Source: Jiangella anatolica
GTDB lineage: Bacteria > Actinomycetota > Actinomycetes > Jiangellales > Jiangellaceae
Assembly: GCF_003236295.1 (NCBI RefSeq)
Contig: NZ_POTW01000005.1
Coordinates: 1-64,000, forward strand
Direction of reading: 5' to 3'
Length of the DNA: 64,000 nt
Part shown: positions 25,387-34,007 of the stretch, one piece after another
Layout of the letters: the number at the start of each line of letters is the position of its first letter
How positions within the stretch are numbered: position 1 is the first letter of the stretch
Notes under the pieces: generated by a model
What the model saw: only the letters and a program-made list of their open reading frames with translations
Databases searched by the model: none
Told to the model about the DNA's origin: nothing
Program-made: the position numbers and the translations under genes

Positions 25387-26650
25387 GCGCGGCCGCCCCG
25401 GCGAACTCCGTCGGCCCCGCGGTGGCCTCGATCTCCAGCAGCCGGTTCCACTTCGCCGTCCGCTCCGAGCGCATCGTGCTGCCGACCTTCAGCTGCCCGG
25501 TGCGCCAGCCGACGGCGAGGTCGGCCAGCCAGTCGTCCTCGGTGTCGCCGGACCGGGCGGAGATGACGGTGGCGTAGCCGGCCGCGCGGGCCAGCTCGGT
25601 GACGGCGCGGGCGCGGCTGACGGTGCCGGCCTGGTTCGGCTTGACGAGGACGGCGTTCGCGACGCCCTGGTCGATGCCCTGGCGCAGCCGGCCGGCGTTG
25701 GTGGCGAACAGGTCGTCGCCGAGCAGCTGCCGGTCCGCGCCGAGCGCCGGGGTGGCCGCGGCCCAGCCGGCCCAGTCGTCCTCGACCAGCACGTCCTCCA
25801 GCGAGACCACCGGATAGTCGCGGCACCACCGCTCCAGCCGCGCACGCCAGGCGGCGGCGTCCAGCGTCTCGCCGTCCAGCCGGTAGCCGGTCCCGTCGTG
25901 CAGCTGGTTGGCGGCCAGGTCGACGGCGAGGCCGACGTGCTCGCCCGGCGCCAGGCCCGCGTGCTCGACGGCGTCGGTGACCAGCGCGAGCGCCGCCTCG
26001 TTGTCCGCCAGCCCGCCGGCCAGCCCGCCCTCGTCGGCGACGAGCGCGGTCGTCGTCCCGCCCCGTTGCGCCAGCAGCTCGCCGGCGGCCGCGCGGACCC
26101 GCGACACCCACTCCAGCGCCTGCGCGAAGCTCGTCGCGCCGACCGGGACGGCGAGGACGTCCTGGATGTCCAGCGCCCGGCCCGCGTGCGCGCCGCCGGA
26201 CACGATGTTCACCATCGGCAGCGGCAGCAGCGGGACGGCGTCGCCCGACACGTGCCGCCAGAGCGGCCGGCCGGACCCGGCGGCCGCCGCGAGCAGCGTC
26301 GCCAGCGACACGGCGAGGACGGCGTTCGCCCCGACGGCGCCGAGCAGCGGGTCGTCGTCGGCGGACTCGAGCGCGGCGTCGACGGCCTCCTGGTCGGCCG
26401 CGTCCAGGCCGATGACCAGCGGCGCGAGCGTCGTACGCACCGCGTCGACCGCGCCGCGCACGCCGTGGCCGCCGTACCGGTCCGGGTCGCCGTCGCGCCG
26501 CTCGCGCGCCTCGTGCCCGCCGGTCGACGCGCCGGACGGGACGGTGGCCCGGCCGCTCGCGCCGTCGGCCAGGATCACCCGGCAGCCGACCGTCGGCCGG
26601 CCGCGCGAGTCCAGCGCCTCCCAGGCCAGCACCTCGCTGATCGTCGTCAT
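25361..26650 (-). CDS. enolase paralogue with altered active site
   Basis: A 429-residue protein of the enolase proper family: EALDSRGRPTVG, PSGASTG, NIVSGGAHAG, VADEGGLAG, LGDDLFATN, LVKPNQAGT and LKVGSTMRSERTAKWN. Against E. coli enolase, the lysines near 341 and 392, His 158 and Glu 208 have counterparts, but the SHRSGETED loop reads SARSGDTED, so the His 369 equivalent is alanine. With a kinase and GntR regulator in one operon, it is likely a specialised enzyme rather than the glycolytic enolase. ATG at 26650 overlaps the kinase stop (ATGA). Confidence 0.88.
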   Translation of the reverse strand: MTTISEVLAWEALDSRGRPTVGCRVILADGASGRATVPSGASTGGHEARERRDGDPDRYGGHGVRGAVDAVRTTLAPLVIGLDAADQEAVDAALESADDDPLLGAVGANAVLAVSLATLLAAAAGSGRPLWRHVSGDAVPLLPLPMVNIVSGGAHAGRALDIQDVLAVPVGATSFAQALEWVSRVRAAAGELLAQRGGTTTALVADEGGLAGGLADNEAALALVTDAVEHAGLAPGEHVGLAVDLAANQLHDGTGYRLDGETLDAAAWRARLERWCRDYPVVSLEDVLVEDDWAGWAAATPALGADRQLLGDDLFATNAGRLRQGIDQGVANAVLVKPNQAGTVSRARAVTELARAAGYATVISARSGDTEDDWLADLAVGWRTGQLKVGSTMRSERTAKWNRLLEIEATAGPTEFAGAAALSRSLARR

Positions 26651-27624
26651 CGCCCCTCCGGGAACAGGTCGTCCAGGCTCCTGACGGCGCCGGTGAGCAG
26701 GTCCACGCCGAGCCGCCAGGCGGTGTCGCGTCCGGCCGCGGTCAGGTACTCGGCCGGCGACGCGCCGCGCACCCGGGCCAGCACGAGGCAGCCGGTGTGC
26801 CGCAGCACGTACGGCCAGTCGATCGTGCCCTTGGCTCCGTACGCCGTCGCGAACGCCGTCGCGCAACGGGCGTAGCCGGCCGCCGACGCGGGCCGGTGCA
26901 CCGCCTTCAGCGCCAGGTGGCACAGCAGGAAGGCCAGGTCGAAGGCCGGGTCGCCACGGTGCGCGACCTCGAAGTCGATCACCCACAACCCCTGCCCGAC
27001 CAGCACGTTCTTCGGCGAGAAGTCGCCATGCACGAGGCAGGCCGGGTGCTGCGTCATCGCGTCCGCCGTCGCGAGGATCGCCTCGCCCAGCTCGCCCGGC
27101 AGCTGCGCGGCGACGCGGCGGTAGAACGGCTCCACCCGCAGCCGCTCGAACGCGTCGCCGCCGTCACGAATCCGCCCCGGCAGCGTCGCCGGGTCCGTCG
27201 TCGCGGTGTGCCAGCGGGCCAGCACCTCGCCGAGCCGCGCCGCGGTGCTCGCGTCGACGACGCCGGCCAGCAGGTCGGCCTTCCAGTCGCGCCAGCCGTC
27301 CGGCGCGTGCTCCAGCACCAGCACGTGCCGCTCGTCGTCGCGGTCGATCACGGCCGGGACGGCGCCCGGCGTCAGCCCGGCGGTCAGCACCAGAGCGTCG
27401 GCCTCGGTGAGCGTGCGGTCGGTCGGCGCGGTCCACTCGGCGGCGACGCGCAGCCGCGGCAGCGCCTGCTTCACGACCAGCCGACGGTGCCCGTCTGCGA
27501 CGGCCAGCACGACGTTGCTCACCCCGCCGCCGAGCGCCGTCACCGTCACCGGTCCGGCGCCGAGCACCCCGCGGCCGCGCAGGTGCGCGACCACCGACGT
27601 CTCGTCCAGCAGCTCGATCGTCAC
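26647..27624 (-). CDS. aminoglycoside phosphotransferase (APH)-family small-molecule kinase
   Basis: A 325-residue kinase of the APH/choline kinase fold. GGGVSNVVLAV forms the nucleotide loop, RRLVVKQALP carries the ATP-binding lysine, CLVHGDFSPKNVLV the catalytic loop with Asp and Asn, and WVIDFEVAHRGDPAFDLA the metal-binding Asp. Methylthioribose kinases and several sugar kinases share this pattern, and the family also contains resistance enzymes, but the neighbours argue for metabolism. GTG at 27624 overlaps the stop of the GntR gene. Phosphorylation of a sugar or hydroxy acid ahead of an enolase-like dehydration is inferred. Confidence 0.83.
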   Translation of the reverse strand: MTIELLDETSVVAHLRGRGVLGAGPVTVTALGGGVSNVVLAVADGHRRLVVKQALPRLRVAAEWTAPTDRTLTEADALVLTAGLTPGAVPAVIDRDDERHVLVLEHAPDGWRDWKADLLAGVVDASTAARLGEVLARWHTATTDPATLPGRIRDGGDAFERLRVEPFYRRVAAQLPGELGEAILATADAMTQHPACLVHGDFSPKNVLVGQGLWVIDFEVAHRGDPAFDLAFLLCHLALKAVHRPASAAGYARCATAFATAYGAKGTIDWPYVLRHTGCLVLARVRGASPAEYLTAAGRDTAWRLGVDLLTGAVRSLDDLFPEGR

Positions 27625-28331
27625 GTCGCCGCCTCGATCGCGGCCCGCAGGTCGCGCTCGACCTGCCGCAGGTGCGCCCGCATCGCCCGCTCCGCCCCGG
27701 CGACGTCGCGGTCGCGCACGGCGTCGAGGATCGCCCGGTGCGCGGCGACCACCTCGTCGAACCCTCCGCCGCGGGCGACGTGGCCGCGGTAGCTGGCGGC
27801 GAAGCTGCGGTGCAGCGCGTCCTCGAACCCGGACAGCACGAACGACAGCATGCGGCTGCCGCCGGCCAGCGCCAACGTCTCGTGGAACGTCGCGTCGGCC
27901 TCGTGGAAGCGGCGCTCCCGCTCGGGCTCGTCGAGCGCGACCGCGGCGGCCATCCGGTCCACGGCCGTCTCCAGCGCCGCGACGGCGGCCCGGCCGGGCC
28001 GCGCGGCCGCCTTCCCGGCCGCCAGCGCCTCCAGCGAGCGGCGGATCTCGCACAGCTCCAGCAGCGCGCTCGGGTCGCGCCGGACGGCCAGCGCGAAATG
28101 CCCGGACAGCACCGAGCCGTCCGGCTCGCGCACCGTCGGCCGGCGGCCGCGGGTGAGGTCCAGCAGCCCGCGCCCGGCCAGCACCTTGAGCGCCTCGCGC
28201 ACCGTCAGCCGGCTCACCCCGAACCGCTGTGCCAGCTCCGTCTCGCCGGGCAGCCGCGCGCCCGGCCCGAGCTCGTCGACGACCAGCCGCTCGGCCGCGA
28301 CGACCGCCTGCTCCAGCGCAGTCGTGACCAT
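27621..28331 (-). CDS. GntR-family regulator, FadR/FCD type
   Basis: A 236-residue regulator: N-terminal winged HTH (GARLPGETELAQRFGVSRLTVREALKVL) and an all-helical FCD effector domain (EIRRSLEALAAGKAA, FHEADATFHETLALAGGSRML, VVAAHRAILDAVRDRD) with its metal-binding Asp/His residues. The ATG at 28331 follows TAAGTT (28344-28339) by 7 nt without a ribosome-binding site, so a leaderless start is likely. A dyad overlaps that -10 element. It heads the kinase-enolase operon and probably represses it until a small carboxylic acid binds. Confidence 0.9.
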   Translation of the reverse strand: MVTTALEQAVVAAERLVVDELGPGARLPGETELAQRFGVSRLTVREALKVLAGRGLLDLTRGRRPTVREPDGSVLSGHFALAVRRDPSALLELCEIRRSLEALAAGKAAARPGRAAVAALETAVDRMAAAVALDEPERERRFHEADATFHETLALAGGSRMLSFVLSGFEDALHRSFAASYRGHVARGGGFDEVVAAHRAILDAVRDRDVAGAERAMRAHLRQVERDLRAAIEAAT

Positions 28332-28334
28332 GGC

Positions 28335-28359
28335 GGCGAACTTATCAGCAACCTTCGCC
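28335..28359. promoter_or_regulatory. candidate GntR operator over the leaderless promoter
   Basis: GGCGAA (28335-28340) and TTCGCC (28354-28359) form a perfect 6-bp dyad with 13 bp between. It covers the TAAGTT -10-like hexamer of the GntR gene, the expected position for autorepression. Confidence 0.4.
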
Positions 28360-28375
28360 GCCGCCTAGGTCGTTC

Positions 28376-28690
28376 TCACGCTTGCTGAGCTGAAAGTGTC
28401 AGATTCCTTTCGCGCAGCACACGGCGCTCGAACCACACGGTCATGAACGGCGGGATCGCCGACGCGAGACCGAGGATCGTCGTCGTGAAGGACCAGCGCT
28501 CGGACCGCCAGGCGGCGAGCACCGTCACGAGGTAGACGAGGAAGATGCCGCCGTGGATCGGGCCGAAGATCTGCACCCCGATCTCGTTCTCGACGACGAC
28601 GTACTTGAAGAACATCCCGACGAGCAGGCCGGCCCAGGAGATCCCCTCGGCGATGGCGGCGATGCGGAACCAGCGAAGCGCAGCACTCAC
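28376..28690 (-). CDS. DUF3817 small integral membrane protein
   Basis: A 104-residue protein with three hydrophobic segments (AIAEGISWAGLLVGMFFKY, GGIFLVYLVTVLAAW, ILGLASAIPPFMTVW) and the conserved FGPIHGGIF motif of DUF3817, a family common in actinobacteria. Function is not known. GTG at 28690 is preceded by TAGGGT (28702-28697) 6 nt away and no ribosome-binding site, so it is probably leaderless. Confidence 0.9.
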   Translation of the reverse strand: MSAALRWFRIAAIAEGISWAGLLVGMFFKYVVVENEIGVQIFGPIHGGIFLVYLVTVLAAWRSERWSFTTTILGLASAIPPFMTVWFERRVLRERNLTLSAQQA

Positions 28691-28733
28691 CCCGTCACCC
28701 TACGGGCCGGCCCGCCGTCGAGACGTCCGAGGG

Positions 28734-30047
28734 TCAGCCGGCAGGCGCGAACGTGAGCCGGTGGATCGCGCCGGCGCCCGGGGCGATCGCGTCGGTGACG
28801 AAGTAGACCTCGCCGTCGGCGTCGGCGCCGAACGAGGTGATCCGGGCCGGCAGCATGCCGACGGCGTCGTTGACGTCGTGCCGGCCGCGGCGCCCCTCCT
28901 GGATCGCGAACGCCTGCCCGGTGCAGTAGTCGGCGGCGACGTAGGTGCCGTCGGCGATGTCCTCGAACTCCTCGCCGCGGTACACCAGGCCGCCCATCAC
29001 GGCGCACCGGTCGTTGCCGGCCAGGCCGTAGGCGTAGACGGGGTCGGTGTACTCGGCGCGCGGGTTGCAGCGGATGTCGAGGAACGGGTCCGGCCCCTCG
29101 CCGGCGTTGGCGGGCTGCCGGTGCAGGTCGTCGCCCTCGCGGCAGGACCAGCCGAAGTTCCAGCCGTCGCGCGGCTGGTCGTCGTCGTCGATGGAGACGT
29201 GGTTGATCTCCTCCCAGCGGTTCTGGCCGACGTCGCCGATCCACATCGAGTCGCTGCGCTCGTCGATGGAGAACCGCCACGGGTTGCGCAGGCCCCACGC
29301 CCAGATCTCCGGACGGGCGATCGTGCTGCGGGCGAACGGGTTGTCCTTCGGGATGCAGTAGAGCCGGCCGTCGCACTCGCGCATGACGTCGATCCGGACG
29401 ATCTTGCCCAGCAGCGTGCTGAGGTTCTGCGCGCCGTACAGCGGGTCGTCCGCGCTGCCGCCGTCGCCGGTGCTCCAGTAGAGGTAGCCGTCGGGGCCGA
29501 ACATCAGGTCGCCGCCGTTGTGGTTGGAGTTGAGGTTGTGCTGCTGGCGGATGACGCGCTGCTCGGTGGCCGGGTCGATGATCGTCTGGCCGGCGTCGTC
29601 GAGCACGAACCGCGAGACGGTGAGCGCGCCGTTCTCGACCCCGGTGCCGATCGCGGTGTAGCTGACGAACAACGTGTGTGTCTCCTCGAAGTCCGGCGAC
29701 GGCGCGACGCCGAGCAGGCCGCGCTCGTTGCCGGCCGTGCTGACCCGGCCGGTGAGGTCGAGCAGCGGCTGCGCGTCGACGACACCGGTATCAGGGTGGA
29801 AGACGAGGACGCGGCCGGCCTTGTCGACGACGAACAGCCGGCCGCTGCCGTCGTCGGGGGTGCCGATCGCGGACAGCCGGAGCCCGGTCGTCGCGACGAC
29901 CTCGCTGCCGACCTGGAGCTCGGAGACGGGCAACGGGCCGTCGTCACGGTCGGCCTGAGCAGCCGCGGACGTCGCCACGGCGGCGACCAGCAACAGCGGC
30001 GGCATCAGCGCGAGACGGAGCCTGCGGAGGACGGGGGTGGCGGACAT
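28734..30047 (-). CDS. secreted PQQ-dependent sugar dehydrogenase-like beta-propeller protein
   Basis: A 437-residue protein with a Sec signal peptide (basic RRLRLALMPPLLLVAAV, cleavage near ATSAAAQA) followed by the six-bladed propeller of the soluble glucose dehydrogenase family. Family signatures include ERGLLGVAPSPDF, NHNGGDLMFGPDGYLY with the catalytic His, GLRNPWRFSID, GDVGQNRWEEINH and GWNFGWSCREG. Members oxidise sugars with PQQ or a similar quinone outside the cell. The ATG at 30047 has GGGAG upstream. Cysteines in RECDGRLYCIP may form a disulphide. Whether this host makes PQQ cannot be judged here. Confidence 0.87.
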   Translation of the reverse strand: MSATPVLRRLRLALMPPLLLVAAVATSAAAQADRDDGPLPVSELQVGSEVVATTGLRLSAIGTPDDGSGRLFVVDKAGRVLVFHPDTGVVDAQPLLDLTGRVSTAGNERGLLGVAPSPDFEETHTLFVSYTAIGTGVENGALTVSRFVLDDAGQTIIDPATEQRVIRQQHNLNSNHNGGDLMFGPDGYLYWSTGDGGSADDPLYGAQNLSTLLGKIVRIDVMRECDGRLYCIPKDNPFARSTIARPEIWAWGLRNPWRFSIDERSDSMWIGDVGQNRWEEINHVSIDDDDQPRDGWNFGWSCREGDDLHRQPANAGEGPDPFLDIRCNPRAEYTDPVYAYGLAGNDRCAVMGGLVYRGEEFEDIADGTYVAADYCTGQAFAIQEGRRGRHDVNDAVGMLPARITSFGADADGEVYFVTDAIAPGAGAIHRLTFAPAG

Positions 30048-30184
30048 GGCATCTCCCTTGGACGATGAGTCGATCGCTAGGGCGGCCGGTAATACGTGAC
30101 ACGGCACTCGATGGATTGCCCTTTGCGCGGATGCAACTTCGGCCCACCCGCTCGCGTCTTGAGGGGTGACCCGAAGGGGGTGGG

Positions 30185-30721
30185 ATGGACGTCGACGCGA
30201 ACGCGGCACTCGTCGCGATGGGCCGGGACCGGGCCTTCGAGCAGTACGTCGAGGCCCGGCAGGCGGCGCTGCTGCGCCTGGCGTACCTGCTCACCGGCGA
30301 GCAGCACGCGGCTGAGGACCTCGTGCAGACCGCCCTCGCCAAGCTGTACCTGGCCTGGAACCGGCTGGAGCGGGCCGACTCCGTCGACGCCTACACGAAA
30401 CGGATCATGGTCAACGAGCACGCGAGCTGGTGGCGGCGGGCCTGGCGACGGGCCGAGCGGAGCACCGACGCCGTCCCCGAGCGGCCGGCCGGCCCGGACT
30501 TCGGCCAGGCGCTGGCCGACCGCGACGCGCTGTGGACCGTGGTGCAGGGGCTGCCACCGCGGCAGCGCGCCGCCGTCGTCCTCCGCTTCTACGAGGACAT
30601 GAGCGAGCAGGACGTCGCCGCCGCGCTCGGCTGCTCGGTCGGCACCGTGAAGTCACAGACCAGCCGGGCGCTGGCGACCCTGCGAACCCGGCTCGAGGAG
30701 CGAGGGGGGAACGACCGATGA
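30185..30721 (+). CDS. SigE-family (ECF) RNA polymerase sigma factor
   Basis: A 178-residue sigma factor: region 2 (LLRLAYLLTGEQHAAEDLVQTALAKLYLAW) and region 4 (LPPRQRAAVVLRFYEDMSEQDVAAALGCSVGTVKSQTSRAL). This layout is typical of the actinobacterial SigE-family of short ECF factors. ATG at 30185 follows a GGGGGTGGG ribosome-binding site; a second in-frame ATG at 30218 is less likely. The next gene overlaps by 4 bp and encodes a membrane protein probably controlling it. Confidence 0.92.
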   Translation: MDVDANAALVAMGRDRAFEQYVEARQAALLRLAYLLTGEQHAAEDLVQTALAKLYLAWNRLERADSVDAYTKRIMVNEHASWWRRAWRRAERSTDAVPERPAGPDFGQALADRDALWTVVQGLPPRQRAAVVLRFYEDMSEQDVAAALGCSVGTVKSQTSRALATLRTRLEERGGNDR

Positions 30722-31911
30722 ACGAGTTCGACGACCTCGAGAACACGCTCGCGACCGAGCTCCGCCGCCGCTCCGGCGACGTGCTCACCACCCCCGGGCT
30801 GGCCGGGCGGGCCCGGCGGCAGGCCCGGACGCTCCGGCGCCGCCGCGCCGTGGCCGCCGGCGCCGCGACCGCGCTCGCGCTGGTCGTCGCCGTCCCGGCG
30901 GTGCTCTCCCTGCGCGACGGCCCGCAGACCGCGCCACCGGTCCGGCCGGCGCCGACGTCGTCGACGACGACCGAGCTGGTCGTGGACGGGATGCGCGTCG
31001 GGGCGCCGCCGTCGATCGGGTATCTGGCCGGCGACACCTTCCACCGGACCGACGGGAGCACCGTCGAGCTGCCGGCGGGCCTGCGCGACGTGCTGGAGGT
31101 GCCCGGCGGCTTCTACGGCACCTCGCTGACCGCCACGGGTCCAGAGATCCAGAACTTCGACGAGTCCGGGCGGTACCAGTCGACCCTGGACGGGGCCGGT
31201 CCTGTGCTCTCCCCCGACGGCGCGCTGATGGCGTACTACGACGCGAACTCCGGCGTGGTCTGGGCCGGCCCGCCCGACGGCGGGACCGGGCCGCTCAGCC
31301 ACGCCGTGCCGCCGGGCCAGCGGGTGGACCCCGTCGGCTTCCTCGACGACCACCGCCTGGTGTCCAACGTCGAGACCGACGCCGAGCCGTGGGCCGGCGT
31401 GCACATCGACGGCTTCGGCGTGGGCCCGGACGACGGCGCGTGGGAGACGCCGCCGTGGGACGTGCTGCGCGTCGGCGCCGTGTCGACGGGGGCCGGGCTG
31501 GTCGCCGGGATGACCGAGTCGTCGGACACCGGCAGTTGCTGGGCGGTGTTCGAGGACGGTGCGGCCGAGCCCCTGTGGCGGACCTGCGACTACTCGTTCA
31601 CGCGCTTCAGCCTCGACGGACGCCACCTGCTCGGCACGGCGCCCTCCCCCGACGACGAGGGAAACCCGTTCGCCGTCATCGTCAACGCCCGCACCGGCGC
31701 CGTCGTCCATACCTACACCGGCCGGTTCGTCCACGACGCCGCCTTCGAGGACAACGAGCACGTGCTGATCTCCGTCGTTCTGGATGGCGGCGGCGAGCGG
31801 GAGGCGGCGCTGCTGCGGTGCGACCTCGACGGCGCGTGCGAGCTGGCCGCGCCGGTGGTCCCCGCCGACCAGAACGGGTACGCATACGAGCTGGCGCGCC
31901 AGTTCTGGTGA
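30718..31911 (+). CDS. membrane-anchored beta-propeller-like protein, likely anti-sigma partner
   Basis: A 397-residue protein with a short N-terminal cytoplasmic part (about 45 residues, rich in Arg), one transmembrane helix (AVAAGAATALALVVAVPAVLSL) and a long extracytoplasmic domain. The outer domain has repeated short motifs such as LSPDGALMAYYDANSG and FSLDGRHLLGTAPSPDDE, suggesting WD40/TolB-like blades. It overlaps the sigma gene (ATGA), which is the usual arrangement for SigE-family membrane partners, although no classical zinc anti-sigma motif is present. Confidence 0.75.
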   Translation: MNEFDDLENTLATELRRRSGDVLTTPGLAGRARRQARTLRRRRAVAAGAATALALVVAVPAVLSLRDGPQTAPPVRPAPTSSTTTELVVDGMRVGAPPSIGYLAGDTFHRTDGSTVELPAGLRDVLEVPGGFYGTSLTATGPEIQNFDESGRYQSTLDGAGPVLSPDGALMAYYDANSGVVWAGPPDGGTGPLSHAVPPGQRVDPVGFLDDHRLVSNVETDAEPWAGVHIDGFGVGPDDGAWETPPWDVLRVGAVSTGAGLVAGMTESSDTGSCWAVFEDGAAEPLWRTCDYSFTRFSLDGRHLLGTAPSPDDEGNPFAVIVNARTGAVVHTYTGRFVHDAAFEDNEHVLISVVLDGGGEREAALLRCDLDGACELAAPVVPADQNGYAYELARQFW

Positions 31912-31954
31912 CGCCTTCCTGCGGCGGCGCGGGCCGGCGGGCGATAATGCCCTG

Positions 31955-32947
31955 GTGACCGATCCCGCGACGCCGCAGGCAGTGCTCGGATCGCTGACCG
32001 AGGCCGCGATCTTCCTCGTGGCCACCGTCGACGAGGGCGGCGAGGACGTGGTCCGCGGGCTGCTCGCCGACGTCGGCGGGCTGACCCGGGCGGTCGGGTT
32101 CCGCAGCGCCGACGGCGACCTCACCTGCGTCACCGCCATCGGCGCCGCCGTCTGGCCGCGGCTGCGTCTGGGCGACGCGCCGTCCGGCCTGCACCCGTTC
32201 CGCGAGTTCCACGGCGCTCGGCACACCGCCATCGCCACCCCAGGTGACCTGCTGTTCCACATCCGGGCGCGGCGCATGGACCTGTGCTTCGAGCTGGCCT
32301 CGCTGATCGCGGCGCGGCTGGCCGGCGCCGTCACCGTCGTCGACGAGGTGCACGGGTTCCGCTACTTCGAGCAGCGCGACCTGCTGGGCTTCGTCGACGG
32401 GACGGAGAACCCGGTCGGCGCGGGCGCCGCTGCCGCCGTCCTCACCGACGAGCCGGGGTTCGAGGGCGGCAGCTACGTCATCGTGCAGAAGTACCTGCAC
32501 GACATGGAGGCGTGGAACGCGCTCACGACCGAGGACCAGGAGCGGGTGATCGGGCGCCGCAAGCTCTCCGACGTCGAGCTGTCCGACGACGAGCAGCCGG
32601 CCGACTCGCACGTCGCGCTGACGTCGATCACCGACGACGACGGCGAGGAGCTGGAGATCCTGCGCGACAACATGCCGTTCGGCCGTCCCGGCGCCGGCGA
32701 GTTCGGCACCTACTTCATCGGCTACGCCGCCGACCCGGCCGTCACCGAGCGGATGCTGGAGAACATGTTCATCGGCGACCCGCCCGGCCGGCACGACCGG
32801 ATCCTCGACTTCTCGGTCGCGGTGACCGGCGGGCTGTTCTTCGCGCCGCACAGCGAGTTCCTGGCCGATCTCGGCGATCCGCCCGCCCCGCCGGCCACCG
32901 CCCGTAGCCTGAACATCGGCAGTCTCAGGAGGAGCGACGCCTCATGA
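31955..32947 (+). CDS. B-type dye-decolourising (DyP) peroxidase, encapsulin cargo
   Basis: A 330-residue haem peroxidase. LLGFVDGTENP holds the catalytic Asp, PADSHVAL the proximal haem His, and ILRDNMPFG the distal Arg. The C terminus ends with SLNIGSLRR plus a short tail, which matches the encapsulin cargo-loading peptide pattern, so the enzyme is packaged in the shell encoded next. GTG at 31955 is taken because GATAAT (31943-31948) ends 6 nt upstream and there is no ribosome-binding site, indicating a leaderless transcript. Overlaps encapsulin by 4 bp. Confidence 0.93.
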   Translation: MTDPATPQAVLGSLTEAAIFLVATVDEGGEDVVRGLLADVGGLTRAVGFRSADGDLTCVTAIGAAVWPRLRLGDAPSGLHPFREFHGARHTAIATPGDLLFHIRARRMDLCFELASLIAARLAGAVTVVDEVHGFRYFEQRDLLGFVDGTENPVGAGAAAAVLTDEPGFEGGSYVIVQKYLHDMEAWNALTTEDQERVIGRRKLSDVELSDDEQPADSHVALTSITDDDGEELEILRDNMPFGRPGAGEFGTYFIGYAADPAVTERMLENMFIGDPPGRHDRILDFSVAVTGGLFFAPHSEFLADLGDPPAPPATARSLNIGSLRRSDAS

Positions 32948-33744
32948 ACAACCTGCACCGCGAACTCGCGCCCGTCTCGGCGGCCGCCTGGGCCGACATC
33001 GAGGCCGAGGCCCGCCGCACCTTCGTCCAGTACGTCGCCGCCCGCCGCGTCGTCGACGTCATCGGCCCCGGCGACGACGTCCTGCACGGGGTCGGCACCG
33101 GGCACCTGCGGCTGCTCGACGGTCCCGGCGAGGGCGTGCTGGCGCGCAGCCGCGAGGTCCGGCCGGTGGTCGAGCTGCGCGTCCCCTTCACCGTCGACCG
33201 CCAGGCCGTCGACGACGTCGAGCGGGGTGCGAAGGACGCGGACTGGCAGCCGGTGAAGGACGCGGCGAAGCGGATCGCCTATGCCGAGGACCGCGCCATC
33301 GTCGCCGGCTTCGCGGCGGCCGGCATCGAGGGCATCGTCGCGGGCACGACGAACGCGCCGGTCACGTTGCCGTCGGACGTCCGGGAGGTGCCCGACGCGG
33401 TCGCCCAGGCACTCACCACGCTCCGGCTCGCCGGCGTCGGCGGCCCGTACAGCCTGCTGCTCTCGGCCGACGTCTACACCGCGGTCGAGGAGACCACCGA
33501 CCACGGCTACCCCATCCGCGAGCACGTCGCCCGCGTCCTGCACGACGGCGAGATCATCTTCGCCCCCGCCATCGACGGCGGGCTGCTGCTGTCCGCCCGC
33601 GGCGGCGACTACGAGCTGCACCTCGCCCAGGACCTCTCCATCGGCTACCTCTCCCACGACGCCGACACGGTCGAGCTCTACTTCGAGGAGGCCTTCACCT
33701 TCCTCCTCCAGACCGGCGAATCCGGCGTCGCCCTGCACGGGTAA
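32944..33744 (+). CDS. encapsulin nanocompartment shell protein (family 1)
   Basis: A 266-residue HK97-fold shell protein of the linocin M18/encapsulin family: MNNLHRELAPVSAAAW, ARRVVDVIGPGD, REVRPVVELRVPFTVDRQ, GPYSLLLSADVYTAVEET, the E-loop region and C-terminal HDADTVELYFEEAFTFLL. It assembles into a hollow capsid that stores the DyP peroxidase through its C-terminal peptide, usually as an oxidative-stress system. ATG at 32944 overlaps the peroxidase stop (ATGA), so the two are made together. Confidence 0.95.
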   Translation: MNNLHRELAPVSAAAWADIEAEARRTFVQYVAARRVVDVIGPGDDVLHGVGTGHLRLLDGPGEGVLARSREVRPVVELRVPFTVDRQAVDDVERGAKDADWQPVKDAAKRIAYAEDRAIVAGFAAAGIEGIVAGTTNAPVTLPSDVREVPDAVAQALTTLRLAGVGGPYSLLLSADVYTAVEETTDHGYPIREHVARVLHDGEIIFAPAIDGGLLLSARGGDYELHLAQDLSIGYLSHDADTVELYFEEAFTFLLQTGESGVALHG

Positions 33745-33773
33745 CGGACGGCCGACCGGCCTAGACTGGCCAC

Positions 33774-34007
33774 ATGACGAGCCACGCTGAGGACCTGCTG
33801 CGCGCGGCGCTGGCACTGCCTCGCAGCGACCGTGCCGACGTCGCGGCCGGACTGCTCGCCAGCCTGGACGAGTCCGACGAAGCGGATCGGCAAGCCGTTG
33901 AGGACTCGTGGGCTCGCGAGATCGAGTTGCGGGCCCGCCGCGTGCTGTCGGGCGAGTCCAACGGTGAGGACTGGGGTGCGGTCCGCGATCGTCTCGCCGA
34001 CCGTTGA
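33774..34007 (+). CDS. addiction-module antitoxin
   Basis: A 77-residue acidic protein (MTSHAEDLLRAALALPRSD, LLASLDESDEADRQAVEDSWAREIELR) of the small antitoxin family often annotated as 'putative addiction module component'. ATG at 33774 is preceded by TAGACT (33762-33767) at 6 nt, so it is likely leaderless. Its stop overlaps the TTG start of the RelE/ParE-like toxin gene. Confidence 0.82.
   Translation: MTSHAEDLLRAALALPRSDRADVAAGLLASLDESDEADRQAVEDSWAREIELRARRVLSGESNGEDWGAVRDRLADR

Noticed and set aside
26647-27624. Antibiotic-resistance aminoglycoside kinase
   Set aside because: Fold is shared, but operon context with GntR and enolase paralogue favours a metabolic kinase.
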